From: Aquabacterium sp.
GTDB lineage: Bacteria; Pseudomonadota; Gammaproteobacteria; Burkholderiales; Burkholderiaceae_C
Direction of reading: 5' to 3'
Assembly (NCBI RefSeq): GCF_030652515.1
Contig: NZ_JAUSAR010000005.1
Span: 1 to 64,000 of the forward strand
Length of the DNA: 64,000 bases
Under the pieces are notes generated by a model. The model saw nothing but the letters and a program-made list of their open reading frames with translations. It searched no databases and was not told the origin of the DNA. Shown in pieces: positions 52,609 through 61,454 of the stretch; within the stretch, counting starts at the first letter, position 1, and each line of letters begins with the position of its first letter. The position numbers and the translations under genes were made by a program.

Positions 52609-53975
52609 CCATCTATGAGCCTAAAGAGATGACCGTCGATGTCATCGATCAATATGGAGCTTGCAAGAGGGGTGCCGTTCCTTGCCGGATTGGTGGGAAC
52701 ATCCGGTTCGAAACGGAGGCTCTAGAGTCTTTCTCGACCCATCGATGGGACCCAGTCATCTATGACGCTTTTCTCGTCGCTGCGGCCGTGGAGTTCTGCG
52801 ACCGCACCCTGGTCCGCAGTTCTATGAACTGGGGCCGTAGGTTCGTTCTACATGTGCCTGTGCACAATGTTTACAGGTGGATGGACAGGGCAGTTCACGG
52901 GGCTCTGACGGATGCATTGAACCTACTGACTGGCGACGACTGGCAAATCGTGTTTCGTGCTCGGAATGTCCCCATGCCTCCTCCATCGCAAGAGACGATG
53001 AGGTTTCCGATGAACGCGGAGGCAGTCATGGCGTACAGCGACGGCATGGATTCGCAGGCAGTAGCGGCGCTCGAAGGCAAGAAGCTCAACGGACGGGTAG
53101 TGCGCGTGCGCATCGGCACCAGCGAGCGCGACATCTCAAGGCAGGAACGAAAAGAGATGCCCTTTCATGCAGTTCCCTACAAAGTGAAAATCGCGAAAAA
53201 GGATGGTGAAAGCAGCGCGCGCAGCAGAGGCTTCAAATTCAGCCTGATTTCTGCGATGGCAGGGTACCTGATTGACGTTCCTGTGGCTATCGTTCCTGAA
53301 AGCGGGCAAGGCGCTCTCGCCCCTGTCTTGCTGCCTGTGGGGCATGGCTACGAAGACTATCGAAATCATCCCGCCTTCACTGCGCAGATGGAACGCTTCG
53401 TGTATTCCTTGCTGGGCTATCGATTCAAGTACCAGTTCCCGCGTCTGTGGATGACCAAAGGCGAGACCTTGAAAGAGTTCGTAGATAACTGCGAAGGCGG
53501 CTCCAAGTGGCACAAGACCCGTTCTTGTTGGCAGACTTCGCGCCAAATTGGATTTAATGGAACGAGGCGGCAGTGCGGGATCTGCGCTGCATGCATACTG
53601 CGGCGCCTGAGCGTCCACGCGGCGGGCCTGAAAGAGGCAACGGATGTCTACGTTTGGGAGTCCTTGCGCACCAAGACTTGGGAAGCGGGGGCTGCCAAGA
53701 ACTTTGACCTTTTTACCAACGCCTTGCACCAGTACTCTGTTGCTGGGGTTCTCCACTTTGAGCACCTGGCAGGGCTTCAAGGTAGGTCTGACTACCAACT
53801 GACCAGCCGACTAAGTAATTTTGAACTGGCTCAATCCCTCGGGGAGAGTCCAGTCAGCGTGTCGCAGAAGCTTGACCGGCTGCTGCGGCAACACGCCAAG
53901 GAGTGGTCAGCCTTCACGAAGGACCTTGGACCGAGGTCTTTCGTGAGGCAATGGATACGTAGTAGTGCATCATGA
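52605..53975 (+). CDS. QueC-like PP-loop enzyme, long form
   Basis: A 456-residue protein with a PP-loop pyrophosphatase core related to QueC (7-cyano-7-deazaguanine synthase, about 230 residues). The PP-loop is YSDGMDS (144-150), followed by RGFKFSL and a PESGQGAL segment in place of the usual E-x-N-x-x-L. The zinc-binding cysteines are Cys308, 324, 327 and 330 (CGICAAC). About 135 extra residues precede the core and about 110 follow it. GTG start with GAAGGAG 7 bases upstream. QueC-like enzymes serve phage defence in Qat and in type IV CBASS; no other queuosine-pathway gene is nearby, which points to a conflict role rather than tRNA modification. Confidence 0.75.
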   Translation: MTIYEPKEMTVDVIDQYGACKRGAVPCRIGGNIRFETEALESFSTHRWDPVIYDAFLVAAAVEFCDRTLVRSSMNWGRRFVLHVPVHNVYRWMDRAVHGALTDALNLLTGDDWQIVFRARNVPMPPPSQETMRFPMNAEAVMAYSDGMDSQAVAALEGKKLNGRVVRVRIGTSERDISRQERKEMPFHAVPYKVKIAKKDGESSARSRGFKFSLISAMAGYLIDVPVAIVPESGQGALAPVLLPVGHGYEDYRNHPAFTAQMERFVYSLLGYRFKYQFPRLWMTKGETLKEFVDNCEGGSKWHKTRSCWQTSRQIGFNGTRRQCGICAACILRRLSVHAAGLKEATDVYVWESLRTKTWEAGAAKNFDLFTNALHQYSVAGVLHFEHLAGLQGRSDYQLTSRLSNFELAQSLGESPVSVSQKLDRLLRQHAKEWSAFTKDLGPRSFVRQWIRSSAS

Positions 53976-55141
53976 CTAAAGAGAACTATGAACTGAGCCA
54001 ACTTGAGCTCGGCGAGCGACTTAGAAGCGCGCGGGAGACCGCTAACCAGACGCAAGACGTAGCGGCAAAGGCTGCCGGGCTTTCAAGAACCACGTTGGTG
54101 GCCATCGAGAAGGGGCAGCGCGCTGCCAAGCTTATGGAGCTGCAGGACCTGTGCAGGTCCTACAGCGTGTCCGTCAATTCAATCCTGCGTCGCGAGTCTG
54201 TTCATGTGGACCTCGTACCTCGGTTTCGTACGCTCGCTGAAACTGGCGAACCATGTATAGATTCGGCAGCGAAGATGCTCAACGACCTGGTCAAGGCCGA
54301 GGTCGAGCTTGAGAACATTCTGGGTGTTCAAAAGACCTACAACTATCCCGCCGAAAAGAGCATCCTAGCCGGAGATGTGCGCCAACAGGCTGAACAGGAT
54401 GCCCTCAACCTACGGAACTGGCTCGGGTTGGGGGATGGGCCTATTCGTGACCTTTACGTCATCTTGGAGCTGCAATTGGGCATCCGGGTGTACACGCGCA
54501 AGCTTGACGGCAAAGTGTCTGGATTGTTCGCCTATGACGACGCTGTGGGCGCTTGCATGCTTATCAACTCGACCCACCGCCGGGATAGACGTAACCAGAC
54601 GGGGAGCCATGAGTTGGGGCACTTTATTGCTACTCGTCGCAGGCCTGAGATTTATCAGGACGAGATGTACGACAATTCGCGAGAGGAGCGATATGCCAAT
54701 GCGTTTGCACGGGCATTTCTGACTCCAACGCGAACGGTCATGGAGAAGTTTAAAGAGTTGACGATTGGGTCGTCGCACCTCACGCGCCGACACATCATCT
54801 TGCTGGCCAATTTCTTCAGCGTATCGCGCCAGGCTATGGTCATGAGGCTGGAAGAACTTGGACTAACGAAAAAGGGAACGTGGGATTGGTTCAAGGACAA
54901 CGGCGGTATCACCGACGAGCAAGTCCGACAGGTACTGGGGGAGGATGGCAACGAGGCCCCAGCTGTCCAATCACAGCAATCGTCGCGGCTGTACCTCTTG
55001 GCCATCGAGGCCTGGAAAAGGGACCTGCTCAGTGAGGGGCAGATGTCGGATTTGCTCAAGCTCAGCCGTGAGATGGTGCGAGAACTACTCGATGAGGCTC
55101 AAGAGGACGAGGTAGATGACCTTTTCAAGCTGCCTAACTGA
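53972..55141 (+). CDS. XRE regulator with ImmA/IrrE protease domain
   Basis: A 389-residue protein with an XRE helix-turn-helix at about residues 10-70 (QDVAAKAAGLSRTTLVAIEK, GQRAAKLMELQDL) and an ImmA/IrrE metallopeptidase domain with HELGH in GSHELGHFIATRR (about residue 212) and ERYANAFARAFLTP following. The architecture is the same as at 33,739 but the sequences are clearly different. Coupled to the QueC-like gene by ATGA and overlapped by the PIN gene by 26 bases. Likely the sensor/regulator of the operon. Confidence 0.82.
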   Translation: MTKENYELSQLELGERLRSARETANQTQDVAAKAAGLSRTTLVAIEKGQRAAKLMELQDLCRSYSVSVNSILRRESVHVDLVPRFRTLAETGEPCIDSAAKMLNDLVKAEVELENILGVQKTYNYPAEKSILAGDVRQQAEQDALNLRNWLGLGDGPIRDLYVILELQLGIRVYTRKLDGKVSGLFAYDDAVGACMLINSTHRRDRRNQTGSHELGHFIATRRRPEIYQDEMYDNSREERYANAFARAFLTPTRTVMEKFKELTIGSSHLTRRHIILLANFFSVSRQAMVMRLEELGLTKKGTWDWFKDNGGITDEQVRQVLGEDGNEAPAVQSQQSSRLYLLAIEAWKRDLLSEGQMSDLLKLSREMVRELLDEAQEDEVDDLFKLPN

Positions 55142-55745
55142 GCAATCGACCACTCTCGTTCTCGACTCCAGCATCATCATCAACTTGCTGGCCACCGGCC
55201 ATGCAGAAGCGATTTTGCAGGAACTTCCTGGCCTCACCTGTGTCACCGAGACCGTGGTCGGGGAAATCAAAGGGGGCGCAGAGAATGGTCATGGAGAGTC
55301 GACGAAGCTCCTTGAGCTTATCGACCGCAGGAAACTGAATGTCGTGGAGTTGGACGAGGAAGCGCTCGAAAGATTCATCGCAATCGTCTCTGGCTCAACG
55401 TCCGACTCGCTTGGGGACGGAGAGGCCGCCACGCTGGCTTTCGCTAACCGCAATGGACTGGTCGCGGCCATCGACGAAAAAAAGGCCAGGCGAATGGCTG
55501 GTGAGCGTTTTGGTTCTCTCACGATTGCAACGACAGTCGACATCCTCGCGTATGCGCCTGTAGTACAGATGCTGGGGGAAGAGCGGTTGTCCAAAACAGT
55601 TCTCGATGCGCTACGCCTGGCGCGAATGCAGGTTTGGGAGCCACACTTCGATTGGGTCGTCGAGCAAATAGGCCTCGCAAACGTCCCCCTGTGCCCAAGC
55701 CTAAGGCGACTAGCAAAACGAATCCCTCCAGCCCCGGCTAGGTGA
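55116..55745 (+). CDS. PIN-like ribonuclease
   Basis: A 209-residue protein with PIN-domain acidic positions: Asp in TLVLDSSIIINLLATG, Glu in VVGEIKGG, the pair in SLGDGEAATLAFANRNG and Asp in AAIDEKKARRMA, followed by a C-terminal helical part. PIN nucleases of this type (DUF3368-like) cut RNA, often as toxins. GAGG lies just before the ATG at 55,116, within the preceding gene. As last gene of the QueC-like operon it is the obvious effector candidate. Confidence 0.72.
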   Translation: MTFSSCLTEQSTTLVLDSSIIINLLATGHAEAILQELPGLTCVTETVVGEIKGGAENGHGESTKLLELIDRRKLNVVELDEEALERFIAIVSGSTSDSLGDGEAATLAFANRNGLVAAIDEKKARRMAGERFGSLTIATTVDILAYAPVVQMLGEERLSKTVLDALRLARMQVWEPHFDWVVEQIGLANVPLCPSLRRLAKRIPPAPAR

Positions 55746-56325
55746 ACGTGCGCGCCATATGCGGTCCTTGATGCGGAGTCCTCGAATGCTAGACTCAATT
55801 GGGTGCGCTCTCAGGCGAAACCGCTTGCTTTCCGTCGCTTGACGTCCCAGGACAGCCCAGGTTTTTTGTGGGGTAAATCGTGGGGTAAATGCAATTGATG
55901 ACACCAAAATTCCATAAAAATCAACAGCTTGGCGTCGGTCTCGACGTTCAGGTGCAGAACATCGAATAGGGCCCTGCGCAACCCTGGATGGCTCATCCAG
56001 GTGGGTTGGCGTCGGTGGGGGAGGCTGCCGACGACCGCGTCAGATTGACCCAGATGGCCTTGCTTGCCTAACTCTGCCCCTCCCTTGCACTTTGTAAAGG
56101 GATGAATTTTCGCTCATCACCAACTTACTCAGGCAAATTGCGCAACGCGTGATCAGGCACTTGATGGTGTCACCGGGGGTAACAGATCGGTAAAGCCGCC
56201 GCGCATGCGGGCGAACCCTGAATGCGGGCGGATTGCTCATCGGTTCAAATGGCGGCGCACAGGCCCATGCATTCTTAAAGATGCATGGGCCTGCGACATA
56301 TAAAAAAGTTACGGAGCTTGCGTGA
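55746..56325. other. Probable right boundary of the accessory element
   Basis: About 580 bases with no convincing gene between accessory and housekeeping genes. GTGGGGTAAAT is tandemly duplicated at 55,868-55,878 and 55,880-55,890 in AT-rich DNA, a possible attachment-site feature. No tRNA or tmRNA end is visible. CAGGCCCATGCAT (56,260-56,272) pairs perfectly with ATGCATGGGCCTG (56,281-56,293) around an 8-base loop, shortly before the TRAP gene; without a T tract it could be an operator or leader structure. Confidence 0.45.
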
Positions 56326-58527
56326 ATGAGTGATTCCAGGGGAGGGCGGCCCACCAACAGCCATTGGGCTGATTGGCTTTTGACTTTGCCAACGGTCATG
56401 TTGCTGGTCTCGATTCTGATCCTCAGCACCGGAGAAATGGTCCACGGCCAGTTGTTGAAGCTGGGCGAAGTCCTGTTTGGCGATCCCGCCCATCAGATTC
56501 AGTACTTCATGCTGCGGGCCGATCCAGTGGCGCCTGCCTGTGATCCGAAGCTGGACATCGACGCCGAACTGGCGCGGCGCCAGGCGGCCAGCGCGCCACG
56601 CCAAGCTCCCAAGGACGACATCGACGCCATGTTCGGTGATACCAGGCAGGACCCCGCGACCATGCGCGCGTCCATTGCCGAGGATGCCAAGGTGTGCTCC
56701 GTCAAGTACATCTTTTACGAGGGGATCAAGTCACACATCACCCCATCGCTCGTGATGTACCGAACGTTGGAAACCAGCTTCCTGGGTTTGTTCATGCTGG
56801 GATCCCACAACCGCGTGGTGATCCTGTTGCTCTTGCTGACATTCACGTCGGTCCATGCCACCTTGGGCCATCATCACATTTGCATTCGCCCTCCACGCCG
56901 TGCCAAAGAACATCTGATTCAGTCGTGGAGCATGCTGGTGGCCTGCTGCATGATGCTGTATTCGGTGGTGCGGTTTTACCAGTTCTCCATCGACTCAGGG
57001 CTGCCGATCGAGGCTCCGCAGGTCAATGCCATGTGGATGGTTTTGTTTGGCGCCATGGCGCTGGCCAGTGCGTACCGCATCTGGCGTCCACTCGCACCTG
57101 CCGTTCCTGACCATGGACCCGGCCATGGCTGGTTGCGTTCGCTTGATTGCGTGTCCCTGGTGGCCGCCATGTTCATCATCGGCAGCCTGTACTTTTTCAT
57201 GCAAGGACATCCGGCCGGCCCAGCCATTTATGCCAACAAACTGGTCGACTTCATGGGCTTGCCTCTGGCCTTGGCCTTGCATATCTGGGCGGGCATGCTG
57301 TTCAAGCAAAGCCGCTTGGTTGACTTGTTCATGAGCGTCATCCGCCCTTGGAAACTGTCGCCCCAGGCGCTGACATACATCATCTTGCTGGCCGCTGGTT
57401 TGCCGACCGCCTATGCCGGGGTGTCGAGCGTGTTCGTGATCGCTGCGGGCGCCATCATTTACCACGAGGTGCGTGCGTCGGGCGCTACCAGCCAGTACGC
57501 ACTGGCTGCCACTGCCATGTCTGGGTCATTGGGCGCGGTTTTGCGCCCCAGTCTGCTGGTCGTGGGCATTGCCGCATTGAACCGCCAGGTCACGACCACC
57601 CAGCTTTTTTACTGGGGAGGTCTTGTGTTCGCCCTGACTTCCACGATGTTTTTCATCGCGTCGCAACTGGCCGCGCCCAAAGGTCGGATGAGCACGATGG
57701 TTTCGCCCAGGGTGGCGGTGCCCGCCATGTTGCATGAAATGAAAGCCATCCTGCCTTATGCGGTGTTGGTGGTCGTCATCCTGACGTTCTATCAGTGGGC
57801 GCTGGACACCAAGTTCGACGAACATTCCGCTGCCAGCATCCTGCCCATCCTGATGCTCCTGGTGCTGGTGTTGGACAAGGCGTTGGCCTCGCGATCTCAG
57901 CAGCGCTCCAAAGCGACGGGCCTTCTTGTGGCGACCGCTGGCGAGGTGCCAGCCGCCCATGCCGAGAAGCGGCCAGCAGGCACCATTGCCGCGATCAAGG
58001 TTGCCAGCTCTGAAACCGTTGAGCACGTGGGTTCGTACATCTGTCTGATGGTGGCCACGCAGTTGGTCGGCGGCATGGTCGAGCGTTCTGAAGTGATGAA
58101 TGCCTTCCCTCAGCATTTTGCCAATGTGTGGGTGGCCATGGCCTTCCTGGTGGTGGTCAAGGTGCTACTGGGCATGGTCATGGAGCCGCTGGGGGCCATC
58201 ATCCTGGTGTCCAGCACGCTGGCGCCATTGGCCTATCAGAACGGCATTCATCCCGTGAACTTCTGGATGATGGTGCTGGTGGCGTTCGAGTTGGGTTACC
58301 TGACACCGCCGGTCGCCCTCAACCAGTTGCTGACCCGTCAGGTGGTGGGTGAGGCAGAGATGGAGCGATCGGACCGCGAGGTCGCCGGTTTGTCTTTCTA
58401 CCGGCGTCACGAGCGCTGGATCCTGCCTTTCGCCGTGATGTCCGTCAGCCTCGTCATCGTGGCGTTCGGCCCGCTGGTCGTGCTGCATGTTGAGCTGTTC
58501 CAGCCACTGCTTCACTGGTGGCCATGA
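56326..58527 (+). CDS. TRAP transporter permease, DctQ-DctM fusion
   Basis: A 733-residue integral membrane protein. The first 240 residues form the small DctQ-like part (membrane segment LTLPTVMLLVSILILSTGEM, then a non-membrane insert with charged residues at about 60-130). The rest is the large DctM-like part with about ten further membrane segments, including VAMAFLVVVKVLLGMVMEPL and YLTPPVALNQLL. TRAP transporters use a solute-binding protein and an ion gradient for organic-acid uptake in the inner membrane. The binding-protein gene follows 57 bases later. GGAG precedes the ATG. Confidence 0.8.
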   Translation: MSDSRGGRPTNSHWADWLLTLPTVMLLVSILILSTGEMVHGQLLKLGEVLFGDPAHQIQYFMLRADPVAPACDPKLDIDAELARRQAASAPRQAPKDDIDAMFGDTRQDPATMRASIAEDAKVCSVKYIFYEGIKSHITPSLVMYRTLETSFLGLFMLGSHNRVVILLLLLTFTSVHATLGHHHICIRPPRRAKEHLIQSWSMLVACCMMLYSVVRFYQFSIDSGLPIEAPQVNAMWMVLFGAMALASAYRIWRPLAPAVPDHGPGHGWLRSLDCVSLVAAMFIIGSLYFFMQGHPAGPAIYANKLVDFMGLPLALALHIWAGMLFKQSRLVDLFMSVIRPWKLSPQALTYIILLAAGLPTAYAGVSSVFVIAAGAIIYHEVRASGATSQYALAATAMSGSLGAVLRPSLLVVGIAALNRQVTTTQLFYWGGLVFALTSTMFFIASQLAAPKGRMSTMVSPRVAVPAMLHEMKAILPYAVLVVVILTFYQWALDTKFDEHSAASILPILMLLVLVLDKALASRSQQRSKATGLLVATAGEVPAAHAEKRPAGTIAAIKVASSETVEHVGSYICLMVATQLVGGMVERSEVMNAFPQHFANVWVAMAFLVVVKVLLGMVMEPLGAIILVSSTLAPLAYQNGIHPVNFWMMVLVAFELGYLTPPVALNQLLTRQVVGEAEMERSDREVAGLSFYRRHERWILPFAVMSVSLVIVAFGPLVVLHVELFQPLLHWWP

Positions 58528-58584
58528 CTTTGGCCGTCGTCTTCAATCCGTGCTTGTTCATTTCATCCAATCAGAGAGATCGCC

Positions 58585-59691
58585 ATGTCCCATCCCATTC
58601 ACCGTGTCCACCGTTTGAAGCCGCGAGCCACCTTGGCCACCTTGGCGCTCACCGTGGTGTGTCTGACGGGCGCGCAGGCCAAGAGCATTGGCAATCCTGT
58701 GGTGTGTGTCTGGGATCCCATCGGGCAAGCTGGGCAAATCTTTGACGCCGCCAAGGGCTATGCCTTGGCGGCCCAGAAAATGGGCGTGGAGCTCAAGCTG
58801 AAGGCTTACACCGATGAGCGGGTGGCCTCCGAGGATTTTCGTGTCGGTCAGTGTGATGCCTTGATGGCCACCTCGATCCGGACGCGGCCCTACGCTCCGG
58901 TCACTGCGGCCATCGACCATGGTGGCACCGCGACCATCGTCAAGGAAGGCAAGATCGACATCAATGCCAGCTACGAGGTGGTGCGCAAAGCCATCCAGGT
59001 GTTTGCCTCACCCGGTGCGGCCAAGCTGACCATCCATGACCGATTTGAAGTTGGCGGGATCCTGCCGACAGGCGCGATCTACACTTTTGCGCGCGACCGA
59101 GCTGTGTTCAAGAATGGTTTCGCAGGCGTACGGATGCCGGCCTTCGACGATGACAAGGTGCAGGCCTACATGATCCAGCGCATCGGCGCCCAGCCGGTTT
59201 CGGCGGACATCAGTAACTTCGTCAGCAAGTTCAACAACGGCAGCGTGGACGTCATCTTCGCGCCAGCAGTGGCCTACAAACCGCTGGAAATCTACCGTGG
59301 CGTGGGCAGCAAAGGGGGCGTGTCGCGTTTTCCGCTGGCATTCTCCACTCTGCAACTGGTCTTGGAGCGCAGCAGCTTCCCCGAGGGCTTTGGTGAAAAA
59401 TCTCGCCAATTCTGGGCTGGTCAGTTTGATCAGATCATTGGTTCGGTGCGCAAGGCCGAAGCGGACCTTCCCGCCGAACTCATCGTGGATTACCCCCTGG
59501 AAGCCGCCATCGCCTTCGTCGTGAGTCAACGCGACACCCGGGTCGAACTGGCCGGGAAAGGCTTTTACGACAAGCAGGGGCTCAAAGTCATGAAGCGCAT
59601 TCGTTGCAGCATTTACAGCGGCGCCTCGGAGTGCGCCAATTCGGCGGAGATCGACTGGCCAGAGACAGTTGCAAAAAACAAGGGCTCATGA
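58585..59691 (+). CDS. Putative periplasmic solute-binding protein (DUF6091-like)
   Basis: A 368-residue exported protein. The N-terminus has a basic region then the hydrophobic stretch ATLATLALTVVCLTGAQAKS, a Sec signal peptide with likely cleavage after AQA. The mature part reads as a periplasmic binding protein (VVCVWDPIGQAGQIFDAAKG, FRVGQCDALMATSIRTRPY, SNFVSKFNNGSVDVIFAPA) of the putative solute-binding family DUF6091. It is probably the substrate receptor of the TRAP permease just upstream; the solute is not evident. Confidence 0.75.
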   Translation: MSHPIHRVHRLKPRATLATLALTVVCLTGAQAKSIGNPVVCVWDPIGQAGQIFDAAKGYALAAQKMGVELKLKAYTDERVASEDFRVGQCDALMATSIRTRPYAPVTAAIDHGGTATIVKEGKIDINASYEVVRKAIQVFASPGAAKLTIHDRFEVGGILPTGAIYTFARDRAVFKNGFAGVRMPAFDDDKVQAYMIQRIGAQPVSADISNFVSKFNNGSVDVIFAPAVAYKPLEIYRGVGSKGGVSRFPLAFSTLQLVLERSSFPEGFGEKSRQFWAGQFDQIIGSVRKAEADLPAELIVDYPLEAAIAFVVSQRDTRVELAGKGFYDKQGLKVMKRIRCSIYSGASECANSAEIDWPETVAKNKGS

Positions 59692-60261
59692 CGCGAGCTT
59701 CGATGACGGGGAATGCGAGGTGCGCAATGGCCCCGTGTCCTCCGTCTGACTGGTGAGCAGTGGCAGCGCGCGCCAAAGCTGCACCGACGGTGTGGCTGCA
59801 TTGCAGTTACGCTGCGCGCACAGTGCCAGCAGGTAATCCTGGTCCAACGACCACTGCCAGAACATCCAGCGCTCGGCATCATCTTCCAGGCAGGGATCCA
59901 CATGCAAGTCGATGCGGCCTGCCTGAGTGACATCGAAGCTGAAGCGATCCAAGGGGATGGACAGTCCCATGCCTCGGGCTTTGATGTAGGCCTCTTTCAG
60001 CGTCCAGTATTCAAAGAATCGGAAAGGCTGCTGGGACAAGGGCAGTGACTGCAAATTCCCCTTCTCGGCGTTCGCGAAGTAGTGGTCGGCCAGTGGCGCA
60101 ACGGTGAGGCGTCTGGACACGTTCTCCCATTTTCTGCCCCGCATCGACTTGATGCCGTCCTTGGTGCTCGATGGCGTGCAGTACATCAACAATGCGTTTG
60201 GATATCCTGCGGAAACCAGGATCGCGAACAAGCAACTCAAATGCATTTTTGACTCGACCAT
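59686..60261 (-). pseudogene. Sfp-type phosphopantetheinyl transferase, 5' degenerate
   Basis: The C-terminal part clearly matches Sfp-type 4'-phosphopantetheinyl transferases: FFEYWTLKEAYIKARGMGLS followed by IPLDRFSFDV, the conserved W-x-x-KEA-x-x-K motif. The N-terminal half is short and altered: the metal-binding GVDVE stretch appears as GRKWEN, the SHT motif is absent, and only about 80 residues precede the KEA motif instead of about 140. The frame starts about 130 bases before gmk on the other strand, so the 5' end seems lost or frameshifted. Its 3' end overlaps the convergent solute-binding protein gene by 6 bases. Probably inactive. Confidence 0.6.
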
Positions 60262-60392
60262 GAACTTTCAGCGCAGTGCCTTGGCGGGGTAACTGGCCCC
60301 AGCCCCCGTGAGAACTCGCGGGTATTTCAATAAGTCCATTAAAATCAATGATTTGGGCATTGTTGTTGTGCAGTGCCGGTCAAGAACATCGA

Positions 60393-61064
60393 ATGAGCGC
60401 CGATAACGTGTCGAATGAAGCGGCTGTCGCCGGAGGTGACGAAATGGACTACCCGGGCAATCTTTTCGTGGTGTCGGCCCCCAGCGGGACGGGCAAATCC
60501 AGCCTGGTCAAGGCTTTGCTGGAGCTGGATTCGCGCCTGCTGGTGTCGATTTCGCACACGACCCGGCCGCCGCGCGGCCAGGAGCAACACGGCCGTGAAT
60601 ACCTTTTCATCGAGGAAACCGAGTTCCGCCGCATGATTTCGCATGGCGATTTCTTCGAGTGGGCGGAAGTGCATGGCAACCTGTACGGTACCTCGCGCCA
60701 CGCGATCGAGGAGCGCATCAAGGGCGGCGAAGACGTCGTGCTGGAGATCGACTGGCAGGGCGCCCTGCAGATCAAGAAGATCTTTCCCAATGCCGTGCTG
60801 ATTTTCATCTTGCCGCCCAGCTACGAAGAGCTGCTGCAGCGCCTGCACCGCCGGGGCGAAGACACCTCGGACGTGATCGAAATCCGCATGAGCAACGCCA
60901 AGGTCGAGGTTGAACAGGCCCAATTTTTTGATTACGTGGTGGTCAACAGCCTGTTTGAAACGGCTTTGTTCGATTTAAAAGCCATTGTTCACGCGCAGAG
61001 GTTAAAATACGCGGCTCAGCGTCGCAACAAGTCTGTCGTGTTCCGCGCGCTCAACCTGGTTTGA
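60393..61064 (+). CDS. gmk: Guanylate kinase
   Basis: A 223-residue guanylate kinase (GMP + ATP to GDP + ADP). P-loop [14 protein letters not shown] near residue 28, GMP-binding [32 protein letters not shown] and the closing [18 protein letters not shown] are all standard. The N-terminus is about 20 residues longer than in E. coli; the ATG at 60,393 is the best start. The gmk-rpoZ-spoT order is typical of Burkholderiales. Confidence 0.95.
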   Translation: MSADNVSNEAAVAGGDEMDYPGNLFVVSAPSGTGKSSLVKALLELDSRLLVSISHTTRPPRGQEQHGREYLFIEETEFRRMISHGDFFEWAEVHGNLYGTSRHAIEERIKGGEDVVLEIDWQGALQIKKIFPNAVLIFILPPSYEELLQRLHRRGEDTSDVIEIRMSNAKVEVEQAQFFDYVVVNSLFETALFDLKAIVHAQRLKYAAQRRNKSVVFRALNLV

Positions 61065-61096
61065 TCCTGCTCAGACCCACTTTCAGAGGTTCCACC

Positions 61097-61300
61097 ATGG
61101 CCCGCATCACCGTCGAAGACTGCCTGACCAAGATCCCCAACCGCTTCCAGTTGGTGCTGGCCGCGACTTACCGTGCACGCATGCTGAGCCAGGGCCACAC
61201 GCCCAAGATCGAATCGCGCAACAAGCCCGGCGTGACCGCTCTGCGCGAAATCGCCGCTGGTCAAGTCGGCATCGAGATGCTGCGCAAGGTTCCGACCTGA
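61097..61300 (+). CDS. rpoZ: RNA polymerase omega subunit
   Basis: A 67-residue protein starting [20 protein letters not shown], with the conserved YRARML and [14 protein letters not shown] segments of omega. It assists assembly of RNA polymerase and ppGpp sensing. It lies 32 bases after gmk and upstream of the RelA/SpoT gene; an AGAGG-like site precedes the ATG. Confidence 0.95.
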   Translation: MARITVEDCLTKIPNRFQLVLAATYRARMLSQGHTPKIESRNKPGVTALREIAAGQVGIEMLRKVPT

Positions 61301-61368
61301 TCCTGATCTGACCGCTGGCGCCTGCCAGCCCGTGCCTTGCTTCAAGTTAAGTACGCAAATTGCATGTC

Positions 61369-61400
61369 AACGGCTCACTCAGGTGGGCCGTTTCTATTTC
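61369..61400 (+). terminator. Rho-independent terminator after rpoZ
   Basis: AACGGC-T-CAC pairs with GTG-G-GCCGTT around TCAG, followed by TCTATTTC. The stem and T-rich tail, 69 bases after the rpoZ stop, fit an intrinsic terminator between rpoZ and the RelA/SpoT gene. Confidence 0.7.
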
Positions 61401-61454
61401 AGTGATTGACATCCTTGGTGTCTGGCCCTTCCGTTCCGCGCTAAAGTAGTTCGC

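Noticed and set aside
52605-53975. Housekeeping queC
   Set aside because: Twice the usual length, no queD/queE/queF nearby, and coupled to regulator and nuclease genes.
56260-56293. Rho-independent terminator
   Set aside because: The stem is perfect, but neither side is followed by a T tract, so it was kept only as an unassigned hairpin.
56230-56300. tRNA gene at the element boundary
   Set aside because: GGTTCAAAT resembles a T-loop, but there is no acceptor stem, anticodon arm or CCA-end context; the strong hairpin there is a simple palindrome.
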